Below are positions 15,482 through 24,316 of a stretch of 64,000 bases of DNA, piece after piece. Position numbers and translations under genes: made by a program. Under the pieces are notes generated by a model. It had not been told where the DNA came from. It ran no database searches and saw only the letters and a program-made list of their open reading frames with translations. Source of the stretch: UBA5009 sp038043185 (GTDB lineage Bacteria; Bdellovibrionota; Bdellovibrionia; Bdellovibrionales; Bdellovibrionaceae). Each line of letters starts with the position of its first letter. The stretch's first letter is position 1. The stretch covers positions 1 to 64,000 of the forward strand of contig JBBTCO010000026.1 of the NCBI GenBank assembly GCA_038043185.1, given 5' to 3'.

Positions 15482-16388
15482 TTGTATTTTGGCAGACTCG
15501 ATAAATTAATTGTCTAAACCAAGAGTGAGCCTTATCACGATGAGATCGTTCGTGCCAAACTTGTATAATATGAATCCTTGGTATTTCAATGGGCAGTTCA
15601 TGTATTTCCACAGGAAGATATTTTCCATATGAATACGCCAGTTTTCTTGGGCAGGTTAATAAATAATCAGTTGTAGTCAGTAACCACCCTGGGGAAAGAA
15701 AGCTAGAAACCCCTACTCTGAACTGTTGGTTTAAACCTTTTTTTGCCAATAGCTCTTGTGACTTTGACTTCATATCACCCTGCAAAGAAATCAGAATGTG
15801 TTTTTCATCGGCATATTGAAAAAGAGATAAAATTTTTTTTATTCGCGGATGATTCTTTCGCGACACGCAAACAAAGTCATCATCAAATAGTTTTTGTTTT
15901 AATAGTCCTTCAGGTAACTCACCATAAAAACCGGCTATAGCAAGATCATAGTCGCCTTTTTCAAGTTCCAATTTTGGCAAAGATCCTAATGTCGGTTTTG
16001 ATAAGACAGTGATCCCTGGCGCTTCTTTCTCTAACACTTTTAAAATACTTGGCAGAGCCACTTGCTCAAAATAATCTGTCGTTGCAATTTTAAAAGTTAA
16101 CTGAGATTTCGCTGGAATAAATTCATTTGAGCCAATTAATACATCATCAAGTTGAGATAAAAGGTTTAAAATAGGTCTTTCCAAATCAAGCGCTCTTTGC
16201 GTTGGGACTAATCCTCGAGAGGCTCGAACAAACAGAGGGTCTTTGAATTGATCCCTTAGTCTGGATAAGGCATGACTGATAGCTGGTTGGCTTAAACCAA
16301 GGCGTTTTGCAGCCTTAGTGGTATTTTTTTCTTCACAAAGAGTTCCAAAAATCACGAGTAAATTTAGATCTATATTCCTTATATTCAT
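15462..16388 (-). CDS. LysR-family transcriptional regulator
   Basis: 308 residues. It has an N-terminal winged helix-turn-helix, with NLLVIFGTLCEEKNTTKAAKRLGLSQPAISHALSRLRDQF split by the usual turn, then the effector-binding domain (LTFKIATTDYFEQVALPSIL). The opening is of the NodD/NahR-like subgroup (IDLNLL, LVPTQRA). Divergent from the DJ-1/PfpI gene with 95 bp between starts, so that gene is the likely target. A 17-bp palindrome covers its own start codon, which suggests autoregulation. It overlaps the MFS gene tail to tail. Confidence 0.9.
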   Translation of the reverse strand: MNIRNIDLNLLVIFGTLCEEKNTTKAAKRLGLSQPAISHALSRLRDQFKDPLFVRASRGLVPTQRALDLERPILNLLSQLDDVLIGSNEFIPAKSQLTFKIATTDYFEQVALPSILKVLEKEAPGITVLSKPTLGSLPKLELEKGDYDLAIAGFYGELPEGLLKQKLFDDDFVCVSRKNHPRIKKILSLFQYADEKHILISLQGDMKSKSQELLAKKGLNQQFRVGVSSFLSPGWLLTTTDYLLTCPRKLAYSYGKYLPVEIHELPIEIPRIHIIQVWHERSHRDKAHSWFRQLIYRVCQNTINSLLP

Positions 16389-16398
16389 AATATGAATA
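16382..16398. promoter_or_regulatory. Palindrome over the LysR start, probable operator
   Basis: TATTCATA-A-TATGAATA, a perfect 8-bp inverted repeat that includes the LysR start codon (16388-16386). It contains the T-N11-A spacing of LysR boxes. AT-rich hexamers suited to -10 elements follow toward the DJ-1 gene. Confidence 0.5.
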
Positions 16399-16483
16399 GC
16401 TTATATTATATCTATTCATTTTTCAAATTTAATCAATTCAGTTACAAATCATTCAACAAATTAACAAAACCGGGAGGTTTAAA

Positions 16484-17182
16484 ATGAAAATAGTTAACAA
16501 ACAAAAAAAGGTACTGATTGTTTTAACAAGCCACAATCAAATGGGCTCAACAGGAGTTGAAACTGGATATTATCTACCCGAAGTCAGTCATCCACTTGCC
16601 GAGCTAGAAAAAAGGGAGATCTCTGTTGATATCGTAAGTCCAAAAGGTGGACTTGCCCCTATGGATCCAAACAGTCGCAATATGAACGATCCAATCAACA
16701 AAGCTTTCCTTGATCGATCAGATTTAGTTGCAAAGATTGAAAACACTTTGAAACCTGCAGATATCAATCCTAATGAATACAGTGCAATTTTATATGCTGG
16801 CGGGCATGGCACAATGTGGGACTTTCCAGAAAACGTCGAATTAGCAGATATTGCCTCTCAAATTTATGAAAATGGTGGAATCGTCGCAGCTGTTTGTCAC
16901 GGACCAGCCGCGCTCGTAAATATTAAGTTGGGTAATGGACGTTATTTAGTTGAAGGTAAACATCTGACCGGATTTAGCAATGCGGAAGAAGAAGCTGCAG
17001 AGTTAACAGATATTATGCCATTTTTACTTGAATCAAAACTCATCGAACAAGGGGGAATTTATTCAAAAGCTTCTCTTTGGCAAGAGCATGTAGTTAATGA
17101 TCAACGATTAGTGACTGGACAAAATCCTGCATCAGCAAAAGAAGTTGGTAAGCAAATCGCAAAGTTTGTCAGCGCTAGGTGA
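16484..17182 (+). CDS. DJ-1/PfpI-family protein (glyoxalase III/chaperone type)
   Basis: A 232-residue class I glutamine-amidotransferase-like protein of the DJ-1/PfpI/Hsp31 group. The nucleophile elbow is AAVCHGPAAL with Cys138-His139. YAGGHGTMWDFPEN provides the acidic partner region, and LTGFSNAEEEAAEL is the conserved insertion of the HchA-like subgroup. Family members act as glyoxalase III/deglycases or redox-stress chaperones in the cytoplasm. GGGAGG lies 7 nt before the ATG. Divergent from the LysR regulator, a common arrangement for stress-induced members. The exact reaction is not decided by sequence. Confidence 0.88.
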   Translation: MKIVNKQKKVLIVLTSHNQMGSTGVETGYYLPEVSHPLAELEKREISVDIVSPKGGLAPMDPNSRNMNDPINKAFLDRSDLVAKIENTLKPADINPNEYSAILYAGGHGTMWDFPENVELADIASQIYENGGIVAAVCHGPAALVNIKLGNGRYLVEGKHLTGFSNAEEEAAELTDIMPFLLESKLIEQGGIYSKASLWQEHVVNDQRLVTGQNPASAKEVGKQIAKFVSAR

Positions 17183-17328
17183 TTCGACGAGAGCGTCAAA
17201 AAACCTGTCAAATAAAATTATTAAAATTTTGTTACTATGGGACGCGGCAATTATTCGCCTCAGACAGCAAGTGTTCCATGAAAAAATCGATGATATATTA
17301 AATAGATGTGTGCTAATATCCCGGCGTG

Positions 17329-19398
17329 ATGAATTCCGCCCAAATGCGAACTCAATTTAATTCCCGGTATATTTTGACAGTTGTTCTGCTGGCCCTTGTT
17401 TATTATTATTTAGCAAAACTGGGATTAACCATCAATGCTGTTAATAAATTTGCGACTCTCATTTGGCCACCGACAGCAATCTCACTTGTTGCTCTCCTCA
17501 TGTATGGTCGTCGTTACTGGCCCGGTGTTTTCATTGGCGCTCTTTGCGCAAACTTTGAAACCGGGGCTTCACTTCCTGTCGCCTGTGGAATTGCTTTAGG
17601 AAATACTCTTGAAGCCCTCATCGGCGCATGGATTCTTTTGAAAGCCCCGAACTTTGATCGTTCTTTGCAGCGTCTTCAAGATGTCGGGTGGCTTGCTGTT
17701 GGTGCGGCACTCGTAAGCACACCGATCAGCGCAAGTTTCGGCGTCTTCAGTTTGTGGATGGGAAACTCCTTAGATAGCAGCCAAGTTTTTTTCACCTGGC
17801 TGCAGTGGTGGGCCGGCGACCTCACTGCCGTTGTGACTGTAGCTCCTTTGTTATTGGTTTTTCTGAATAGCCCACCCAAAGAAGAGTCAGACAAAGACAC
17901 TCGCAGTCTGGCCGAGAAAATCGCTTTAGGAATTGTTCTTACCATCTTTAGCCTTAGTGAATTAAGTGGAGAAACGAGCGGTCCACTGCAAAGTTTATCC
18001 CGATCTTTTTTCTTGTTCCCTCCTCTGCTCTGGGCGTCGATGCGCTTTGGCCAAAGAGGAGCAACTCTGGCTGCCTTTATTATTTCGGGAGCAGCCATTT
18101 GGGGTGTTGCTCATCATCAAGGACCCTTCGCACTCTCTACTCCCGCTATTAATCTTTTACAGTTGATTTTGTTTACAATAACTATATCACTCACCGGCTT
18201 AGTGTTAGCGGCTGTCAGCACTCAACGCAAACAAGCCCAAGAAGCTGCCGAATCTGCCAATGCAGCAAAAAGTGCTTTTCTTGCAAACATGTCGCACGAA
18301 ATTCGCACTCCCCTTGGCGCCGTGCTTGGTTTTTCGGAATTGCTCCTGACTCCAAATTTGGGTGTGGCCGAAAAACAAAACTGCGTCGAAGCCATCAAAC
18401 GAAATGGGCTCCTTGTCTCGACCATCATCAATGATATTTTGGATTTATCAAAAGTTGAGGCTGGCAAATTGGACATCAAAAAAATTATTGTTTCTACCAG
18501 TGATGTTATAAAAGAGGCTTCTTACTTACTAGATTTAGAAGCGAATGAAAAAGGTATCCTCTACTCGGTCAATATTGAGAAAGACGTGCCCGCCAAGATA
18601 AAAACCGATCCCTTGAGATTTCGCCAGGTTTTACAGAACGTCGTTGGCAATGCAATCAAGTTTACTGATAGGGGTTCAGTTCAGGTCAAAGTTTATCGCC
18701 TTAACGACAAACTGGCCTTTGAGGTTAGGGATACTGGTCGTGGAATGAGCTCCGAGCAAAGTAAAAAACTATTTTCTCCTTTTAGCCAAGTTGACGTTTC
18801 AACGACACGAAAATTTGGCGGCACAGGTTTGGGACTCGCTTTGTCAAAAAAACTGGCTCGTGCGCTTGGTGGCGATGTTGTGTTGCTCGATAGCCAACTG
18901 AAAATTGGAAGTAATTTTTTAATTACTATCGATCCTGGTCAAGTTTCGCAGGATGTGGCCACCACCAATCGCACTGAACTTACATCACCCCACTCTGACG
19001 TTAACTTAACAGGCCTTAAGGTTCTTATTGTGGATGATAGTTTGGACAATCAAGTGCTTGTCAGTCGTTTTTTAAAAATGGCAGGGGCCGAAGTAGTTAC
19101 TGCAGCCAACGGAAAAGAAGGCGTGCAAAAAGCTTTGGAAGGTGATTATGGAGTTATCCTTATGGATCTTCAAATGCCAGAGATGGATGGATATGAAGCT
19201 ACTCAAAAACTGAGGAGCAAAGGTTACAAAAAAACTATTTTAGCTCTTACGGCCCATGCCATGAAAGAAGAACGCCAACGCAGTTTGGAAAAAGGCTTCG
19301 ATGATCATATCACAAAACCAATTAACAAAAACTTGCTGCTCGAAATGCTCTTGCACTTTTCAACTACGGCATCAATGTCCAATAAGTTAAATATATAA
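17329..19398 (+). CDS. MASE1-domain hybrid histidine kinase with receiver
   Basis: About 689 residues. An N-terminal MASE1 membrane sensor (residues about 15-300, roughly eight spans) shows the signature ATLIWPPTAISLVALLMYGRRYWPG (split here: IWPPT, then RRYWPG). HisKA follows with His323 in MSHEIRTPLGAVLGF, then HATPase_c with NAIKFTDRG, DTGRGMS and GGTGLGLALSKKLA. A C-terminal receiver has VDDSLDNQ and phospho-acceptor Asp613 in LMDLQMPEMDGYEA. The start is GTG 17326 or ATG 17329, with no strong RBS for either. The output partner is not encoded next to it. The kinase and receiver halves closely resemble those of the PAS hybrid kinase at 21292-24066, so the two are probably paralogues in those domains. 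Confidence 0.88.
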   Translation: MNSAQMRTQFNSRYILTVVLLALVYYYLAKLGLTINAVNKFATLIWPPTAISLVALLMYGRRYWPGVFIGALCANFETGASLPVACGIALGNTLEALIGAWILLKAPNFDRSLQRLQDVGWLAVGAALVSTPISASFGVFSLWMGNSLDSSQVFFTWLQWWAGDLTAVVTVAPLLLVFLNSPPKEESDKDTRSLAEKIALGIVLTIFSLSELSGETSGPLQSLSRSFFLFPPLLWASMRFGQRGATLAAFIISGAAIWGVAHHQGPFALSTPAINLLQLILFTITISLTGLVLAAVSTQRKQAQEAAESANAAKSAFLANMSHEIRTPLGAVLGFSELLLTPNLGVAEKQNCVEAIKRNGLLVSTIINDILDLSKVEAGKLDIKKIIVSTSDVIKEASYLLDLEANEKGILYSVNIEKDVPAKIKTDPLRFRQVLQNVVGNAIKFTDRGSVQVKVYRLNDKLAFEVRDTGRGMSSEQSKKLFSPFSQVDVSTTRKFGGTGLGLALSKKLARALGGDVVLLDSQLKIGSNFLITIDPGQVSQDVATTNRTELTSPHSDVNLTGLKVLIVDDSLDNQVLVSRFLKMAGAEVVTAANGKEGVQKALEGDYGVILMDLQMPEMDGYEATQKLRSKGYKKTILALTAHAMKEERQRSLEKGFDDHITKPINKNLLLEMLLHFSTTASMSNKLNI

Positions 19399-19414
19399 GA
19401 CGCCGTCTACTATC

Positions 19415-20479
19415 TTATTTTATGCCTTTTGCGCTTTCGTCTTTATTATATCTGCTCGGCTTATCTTTTGCCTTTGCTTTTATACGCTTTTCTTCCTGTA
19501 CATATTCTTTCACTTCTTCATTAAATTTATCCAATTTTGGGTCGTTCGCACAAACGGAATTTAAAAGTTTAAAAAAACGTTCTTTCTTTATATTTGGGAA
19601 CACGTCGTAATAATTACGTACATTACTTTGATTACCCGCGTTCCTACATCTCGATTTAAGATCTTCAGAAGTATCAACAATACGTTTAAGATTACCATTT
19701 ACATCACCCTGGTGCTTGCAACCGTACCCATCCGTAAACTTAGTGATTTTTCCATCTTTCCCATATTCAATCTTCAGCGGTAGAAAAGGATAATCTAGAG
19801 AACCTTCTGATGAAGTTTTAGGATAACCAGAGCCTGTGTCAACTTCAGTCGGTAGATACACCTTATCTTTCTTAGGCCCATGGAGTGTACATGTGATTGA
19901 CCTTACGTTTCCATCTTTGATTAATTCTTTTGCGTCAGAAGGAAAGGCCTTCTCCCACATATTACCGATTGCCGTCCAAATAACAGCAATATGGCCAGCA
20001 TCACCAGTAAACTCACCAGCATTTGCCTGTGGAAGTAATAAATCAATGAAAGTTCGTTGAGACTGTTTTTTCGACATGAGTTTTTGAATATTTTCATAAA
20101 GCATTTCACGAGATGTCATTTTTTCAAAATCAAGCCGTTGATTGTTTATCCATAAAGATAAATCGGATTTTTTAATATCAAGGGTATGGTCATCATTTAA
20201 AACAAATCGGATTCCATCAGCTTTTTTTTCCATTTTCATTTTTGGCAGGTTTGTATCATACACTTTCTTATCAGTGGCTTTTTTTATTAAAAAGCTTTTA
20301 TTTTCTGAATCAAGGTCCGCTGAAGATATAAAATCCTTAAATGTTTTTGCAGCTTGATATTTATCGTTTATAGCATTTACCCTTTGATCAAAAGAAACCT
20401 GATCCAGTGATTCAGCATTCGCTAAATAAGTAAAAAAGTTCATTGCTAAAAATAAAATCAAAAATGTAATTTTAAACAC
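19415..20479 (-). CDS. Secreted protein, unknown
   Basis: 354 residues with signal peptide MFKITFLILFLAMNFFTYLANA, cleaved before ESLDQ. The mature part has a helical N-terminal half (DQRVNAINDKYQAAKTFKDF) and a C-terminal half with four Cys (ITCTLHG, YGCKHQG, SRCRN, SVCAN). It ends in a highly basic/acidic tail (EEVKEYVQEEKRIKAKAKDK). No family was recognised. The HIAVIWTAIGNMWEKAF segment is moderately hydrophobic. It converges with the MASE1 kinase gene. Export to the periplasm or outside is the only supported statement. Confidence 0.6.
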   Translation of the reverse strand: MFKITFLILFLAMNFFTYLANAESLDQVSFDQRVNAINDKYQAAKTFKDFISSADLDSENKSFLIKKATDKKVYDTNLPKMKMEKKADGIRFVLNDDHTLDIKKSDLSLWINNQRLDFEKMTSREMLYENIQKLMSKKQSQRTFIDLLLPQANAGEFTGDAGHIAVIWTAIGNMWEKAFPSDAKELIKDGNVRSITCTLHGPKKDKVYLPTEVDTGSGYPKTSSEGSLDYPFLPLKIEYGKDGKITKFTDGYGCKHQGDVNGNLKRIVDTSEDLKSRCRNAGNQSNVRNYYDVFPNIKKERFFKLLNSVCANDPKLDKFNEEVKEYVQEEKRIKAKAKDKPSRYNKDESAKGIK

Positions 20480-20686
20480 AGATTTTCCCTTCTGAACACT
20501 ATCCAGACCTTTGTTTTATTTTAATAGAATGACACAGAAATTTGAATTTAATTTGCCCCGCTTTGACGGGAACTGCACCAAAGCCAACCAAGACTTTTGT
20601 AGGGGACTCTGTAAACCCATCGTAATTTAATCATTTTCTTGTATCCTTATCGCAACCACGGCAGAAATAAATCATCAGGTTGGTAA

Positions 20687-21298
20687 ATGAAGAAATTAAT
20701 CACAATTTTTATTTTTTGTTTTTCAATTTGTACAAATGCACAACCTCTACAAGCTCAATCGATTCTTGCGCTACTCAATAAAATCGAAACCACTCGATTT
20801 GAATTTAAAGAAAAAGGCTTAGTCTTTGGTTACAACTCAATTCAAAGCTGCCTTTACATTGGAAAAGACATTGCGGTTCTTAAACATTATTGCTATCCAG
20901 AAAAAAAATATCCCGCCAAAGGATATAAAATAATTTCGGGCCAATTTGGTGTCATCGATTTGTACGAAGAACAACTTCCAAATGGTACTAACAAAAGAGA
21001 TATTCTTATATCGACATTTGGCGAAGATTTAAAAAATTATTTGAGTTTCGACTTAGACAGTTCCACTGTTCAAAATTTAAATTCACTTATCGAAAAATTA
21101 TATTATAAAAATACACCAGCCTGTTGGTCATCAAATTATTCCTTCTACACTCGGCTGCCCGAAGTCACTTGCCGTGCTGAAAATGTGCAAAACTTTGAAT
21201 TTTGGTCGAAGGAAACTCAAGAGATCACCGGTAATAAACAGACTTGGGATCTTATGTTGAGAAAAATAGATTCTGCTCTTTTAAATGAAACTCACTGA
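20687..21298 (+). CDS. Small secreted protein, unknown
   Basis: 203 residues starting MKKLITIFIFCFSICTNA, a signal peptide cleaved before QPLQAQ. The rest has Cys in SCLYIG, HYCYPEK, PACWSS and VTCRAE, suggesting two disulfides, and strands such as KGYKIISGQFGVIDLYEEQL. No family was recognised. GGTTGGTAA precedes the ATG, a poor RBS. Its end overlaps the convergent PAS kinase gene by 7 bp. Confidence 0.55.
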   Translation: MKKLITIFIFCFSICTNAQPLQAQSILALLNKIETTRFEFKEKGLVFGYNSIQSCLYIGKDIAVLKHYCYPEKKYPAKGYKIISGQFGVIDLYEEQLPNGTNKRDILISTFGEDLKNYLSFDLDSSTVQNLNSLIEKLYYKNTPACWSSNYSFYTRLPEVTCRAENVQNFEFWSKETQEITGNKQTWDLMLRKIDSALLNETH

Positions 21299-24066
21299 AC
21301 ACGTCGGATGTGCGAAAGAATCGATTCAACGAGTTGTTCTGGATTCACCGGTTTAGGAATATGATCACTAAAGCCAGAGGCTAGAACGCGGTTTCTTTCC
21401 TCTTTCATCGCGTGTGCAGTCAAAGCGATAATTGGTTTTCGAAAATTTTCACGCCGCAATCTTGCTAAAGCTTCGTAACCATCAATACCCGGCATTTGGA
21501 TATCCATCAACACTGTGTCGTAGATATCTTTCAGCGCCATTAGCACTCCTTGCTCTCCACTTGCAGCTTGATCAATTGAAGCCCCTTCTCGCTGCAAAAA
21601 AACATCTATCAGAGTGCGATTATCCGGAGAGTCGTCCACCACCAGAACTTTTACCCCTTGAAGACGCCCTTTTGTTGATTGACGATAATCAGGTGAAGCG
21701 GGGCCAATAGTCGCTTCCCAGGAACCACATTTTTTCGCAACAATTTCAAATCTGAATGTACAACCTTCCCCGGCTTTATAACTTTTGAGAGAAACATTAC
21801 CGCCAAGAGCGCGCCCCAGTTTTCGGGACAGCGCCAACCCAAGTCCGGTTCCACCATATCTTCGAGAGCTTTTTTCATCACCTTGAGTGAAGGGTTTAAA
21901 AAGCATGGAAGCTTGCTCCTCGGTCATTCCTATTCCGGTGTCAGTCACACAGAGAGAAATCTTTACATTGCTATCTTCCATCTCTTTGAAGCCACCGTGG
22001 ACCGTCACGCTACCCTCAGATGTAAATTTGATACCGTTGCCAATAAGATTAACCAAAACCTGTCTGATTCGAACAGCATCAGAACTAATTTTGAATTTCG
22101 GAAAACCAGTGGCATCGAATTTAAGTTGTATCCCTTTACCCGCCGCTCGATCCGAGAACATCGCAAGAATATCCTTTGTAACTTCTGAAAGACAGACCGG
22201 AGTATGTTCAATGGACAATTTTCCAGCTTCGATTTTAGAAAGATCTAAAATATCATCAATGATTTTAACTAAGGCCTGTCCGTTTTTTGTGATAATTTCA
22301 AGATAGTGATCGCGCTCTTCTGTACTTGCTACAGATGTTCTTAAAACATCAGTAAAACCTAAAATAGCTCCCAATGGAGTTCTGATTTCATGACTCATAT
22401 TTGCAAGGAATGCACTCTTGGTTGCATTTGCATTTTCGGCACTCGCCTTCGCCGCAAGAAGTTCTTTGGCTTGTTCAATTCTTTCCGTAATATCAAAGCC
22501 CGATGCACTTATTTCTCCGACCTCCCCGTTTTCCTTTAAAATAGGAATCAACGACAGATCCACCCAACGAATATGAGGTTGGCCATTAATAATTGCCGTG
22601 TATTGAGTATCGAAACGGTGTGATTCCCCTTTCGCGGCCCGAACCAGTGCTTCTTTTAGTTTCACAATTATTTCGGGTTGATCTTTCCACCAAGCACACT
22701 CCCAAAAATATTTGCCTTGGATGTTTTCTTTGGTTTCTTCAATAATATCCGCTGCAGCTTGGTTCACAAGAACCACAATACCATTCACGTTCAAAAAACC
22801 AGCAAATACGGGAACTGTATCGAGAGCCGTCTGCAAGCGCGACTGCACTTTCTTTTGATCAGTGATATCCATTATAAGACCAGAAAATAAAGGTGTTGTT
22901 AAAGCCTCATCGTATTGAGCAGATCCTCGCGATAAGATCCACCTCACTTCGCCATCAGCACGTAAGATACGATACTCACAAGAAAAAGGTTTTTTATCAC
23001 GAATGGATTCACTCCAAATCCGATTAGTCTTATTTCGGTCCTCAGGATGTGTTCGCTCAAATAACAATTCTGAAATATTACCAGAAGTTCTGGTAAGTCC
23101 CAAAATAGCCGCTGCTCTTGGAGAAATTTGCACTTCATTGGTTTCTAGACTAATATTCCAGGTTCCCATTTGCCCAGACTCAAGGGCAAGACTCAGATTT
23201 TTATCGCTCTCTTCCCATCGTCTTCGAGCTAAAACCTGATCGGTAACATCGGCTATGGCCGCCGAGACTCCTTCAACTTCACCCTCGGCATTTTTAATTG
23301 GTTCGTAAACAAAATTAAAATAAAAATATTTTTTAGATCCCTTATCCGGTGGGGAAAACTCGAAAAAAGTTTCACTGCCAACGTAGCGCTCTCCTGTTCG
23401 ATAAACATTGTCCAATAAATCAATAAAGCCTTGGGTCTTTGCATCTGGAATTAATTCTGCCACAGTTTTTCCAATATAATCTGGGGAACCAAGAAAATAT
23501 TTTTCGTACAGCAGGTTGGCAAACTTAAACCTATGCTCGGGCCCTTCGAGCATAACAAGTGGAAAGGGTGTTTGTTTAAAAATAGCGTGAACTTGTTCGG
23601 GGTCCTCTTTCTTTCTTGTCTCGCCAAAAGCAAAAGGAGAGTTATCCGTACAAATAGCCAGGATTCCTCCAATAGTTCCATCTTCATTAAAGATCGGCGA
23701 ATGTTCACAAGTAGACTCACCGCCATTCATAATCTCATCTATCTGTGGCTTTACACGTGGCCAAATATCTGGCCAACATTCATTCCCACTTTGACCCATG
23801 GCCTGAGGATGTTTGCCCCCGTCCATAATCCGAGTCATGGCGTCGTTATAAAATTGATAGAGATTCTTACCCCACCAAATGAACATCGGCTGCTTTGAAT
23901 GGAACAAATTATTGAGGGAAATTTTAAGAGCCACGGGCCACATTTCAGTTGATCCCAGTGGATGTTTTGACCAATCAATAGAACGAAACAGATCTCCTGT
24001 TTCACCACCTCCAAAGATTTGAAAGCGCGTCTTAGCTGAGTCTTTATTAAAGTTACTCAAAGCCAT
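21292..24066 (-). CDS. Multi-PAS hybrid histidine kinase with receiver
   Basis: A cytoplasmic hybrid kinase of about 924 residues with no membrane segment. Four PAS-type units occupy roughly residues 1-535. They start with a PAS variant containing SKHPLGSTEMWPVALK and MFIWWGKNLYQFYNDA, the arrangement seen in bacteriophytochrome-like/PAS_2-type kinases. Other units end in the PAC-like SAAIADVTDQ, SGLIMDITDQ and ASGFDITERI. His559 (MSHEIRTPLGAILGF), NGIKFTSEG and GGTGLGLALSRKLG define the kinase. Asp855 in LMDIQMPGIDGYEA is the receiver site. ATG 24066 is preferred (AAAGGA just upstream) over 24153, which has no RBS. Likely senses internal redox or small molecules; the signal is unknown. Confidence 0.85.
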   Translation of the reverse strand: MALSNFNKDSAKTRFQIFGGGETGDLFRSIDWSKHPLGSTEMWPVALKISLNNLFHSKQPMFIWWGKNLYQFYNDAMTRIMDGGKHPQAMGQSGNECWPDIWPRVKPQIDEIMNGGESTCEHSPIFNEDGTIGGILAICTDNSPFAFGETRKKEDPEQVHAIFKQTPFPLVMLEGPEHRFKFANLLYEKYFLGSPDYIGKTVAELIPDAKTQGFIDLLDNVYRTGERYVGSETFFEFSPPDKGSKKYFYFNFVYEPIKNAEGEVEGVSAAIADVTDQVLARRRWEESDKNLSLALESGQMGTWNISLETNEVQISPRAAAILGLTRTSGNISELLFERTHPEDRNKTNRIWSESIRDKKPFSCEYRILRADGEVRWILSRGSAQYDEALTTPLFSGLIMDITDQKKVQSRLQTALDTVPVFAGFLNVNGIVVLVNQAAADIIEETKENIQGKYFWECAWWKDQPEIIVKLKEALVRAAKGESHRFDTQYTAIINGQPHIRWVDLSLIPILKENGEVGEISASGFDITERIEQAKELLAAKASAENANATKSAFLANMSHEIRTPLGAILGFTDVLRTSVASTEERDHYLEIITKNGQALVKIIDDILDLSKIEAGKLSIEHTPVCLSEVTKDILAMFSDRAAGKGIQLKFDATGFPKFKISSDAVRIRQVLVNLIGNGIKFTSEGSVTVHGGFKEMEDSNVKISLCVTDTGIGMTEEQASMLFKPFTQGDEKSSRRYGGTGLGLALSRKLGRALGGNVSLKSYKAGEGCTFRFEIVAKKCGSWEATIGPASPDYRQSTKGRLQGVKVLVVDDSPDNRTLIDVFLQREGASIDQAASGEQGVLMALKDIYDTVLMDIQMPGIDGYEALARLRRENFRKPIIALTAHAMKEERNRVLASGFSDHIPKPVNPEQLVESILSHIRRVQ

Positions 24067-24316
24067 TGGTCCTTTCAATGGAATATGATTTGAGTCCCCA
24101 AACTCATCTCGCAAATTAACACAACGATTGCGAGAAAGCATCATATTAATCAAATGTTAAATTAATTTCATTATCGAGCATGAATCACGCCAAGAATATG
24201 GGGCAAATTTCTTCTAAGGTAACTAAACAAATTTCAGATTATACAGTTATCTTTGGCGATGAAATTGCAATTAAGCAAAATTAAGCTCAACAAAAGCTTT
24301 TACAGAGGTGCTAAAA

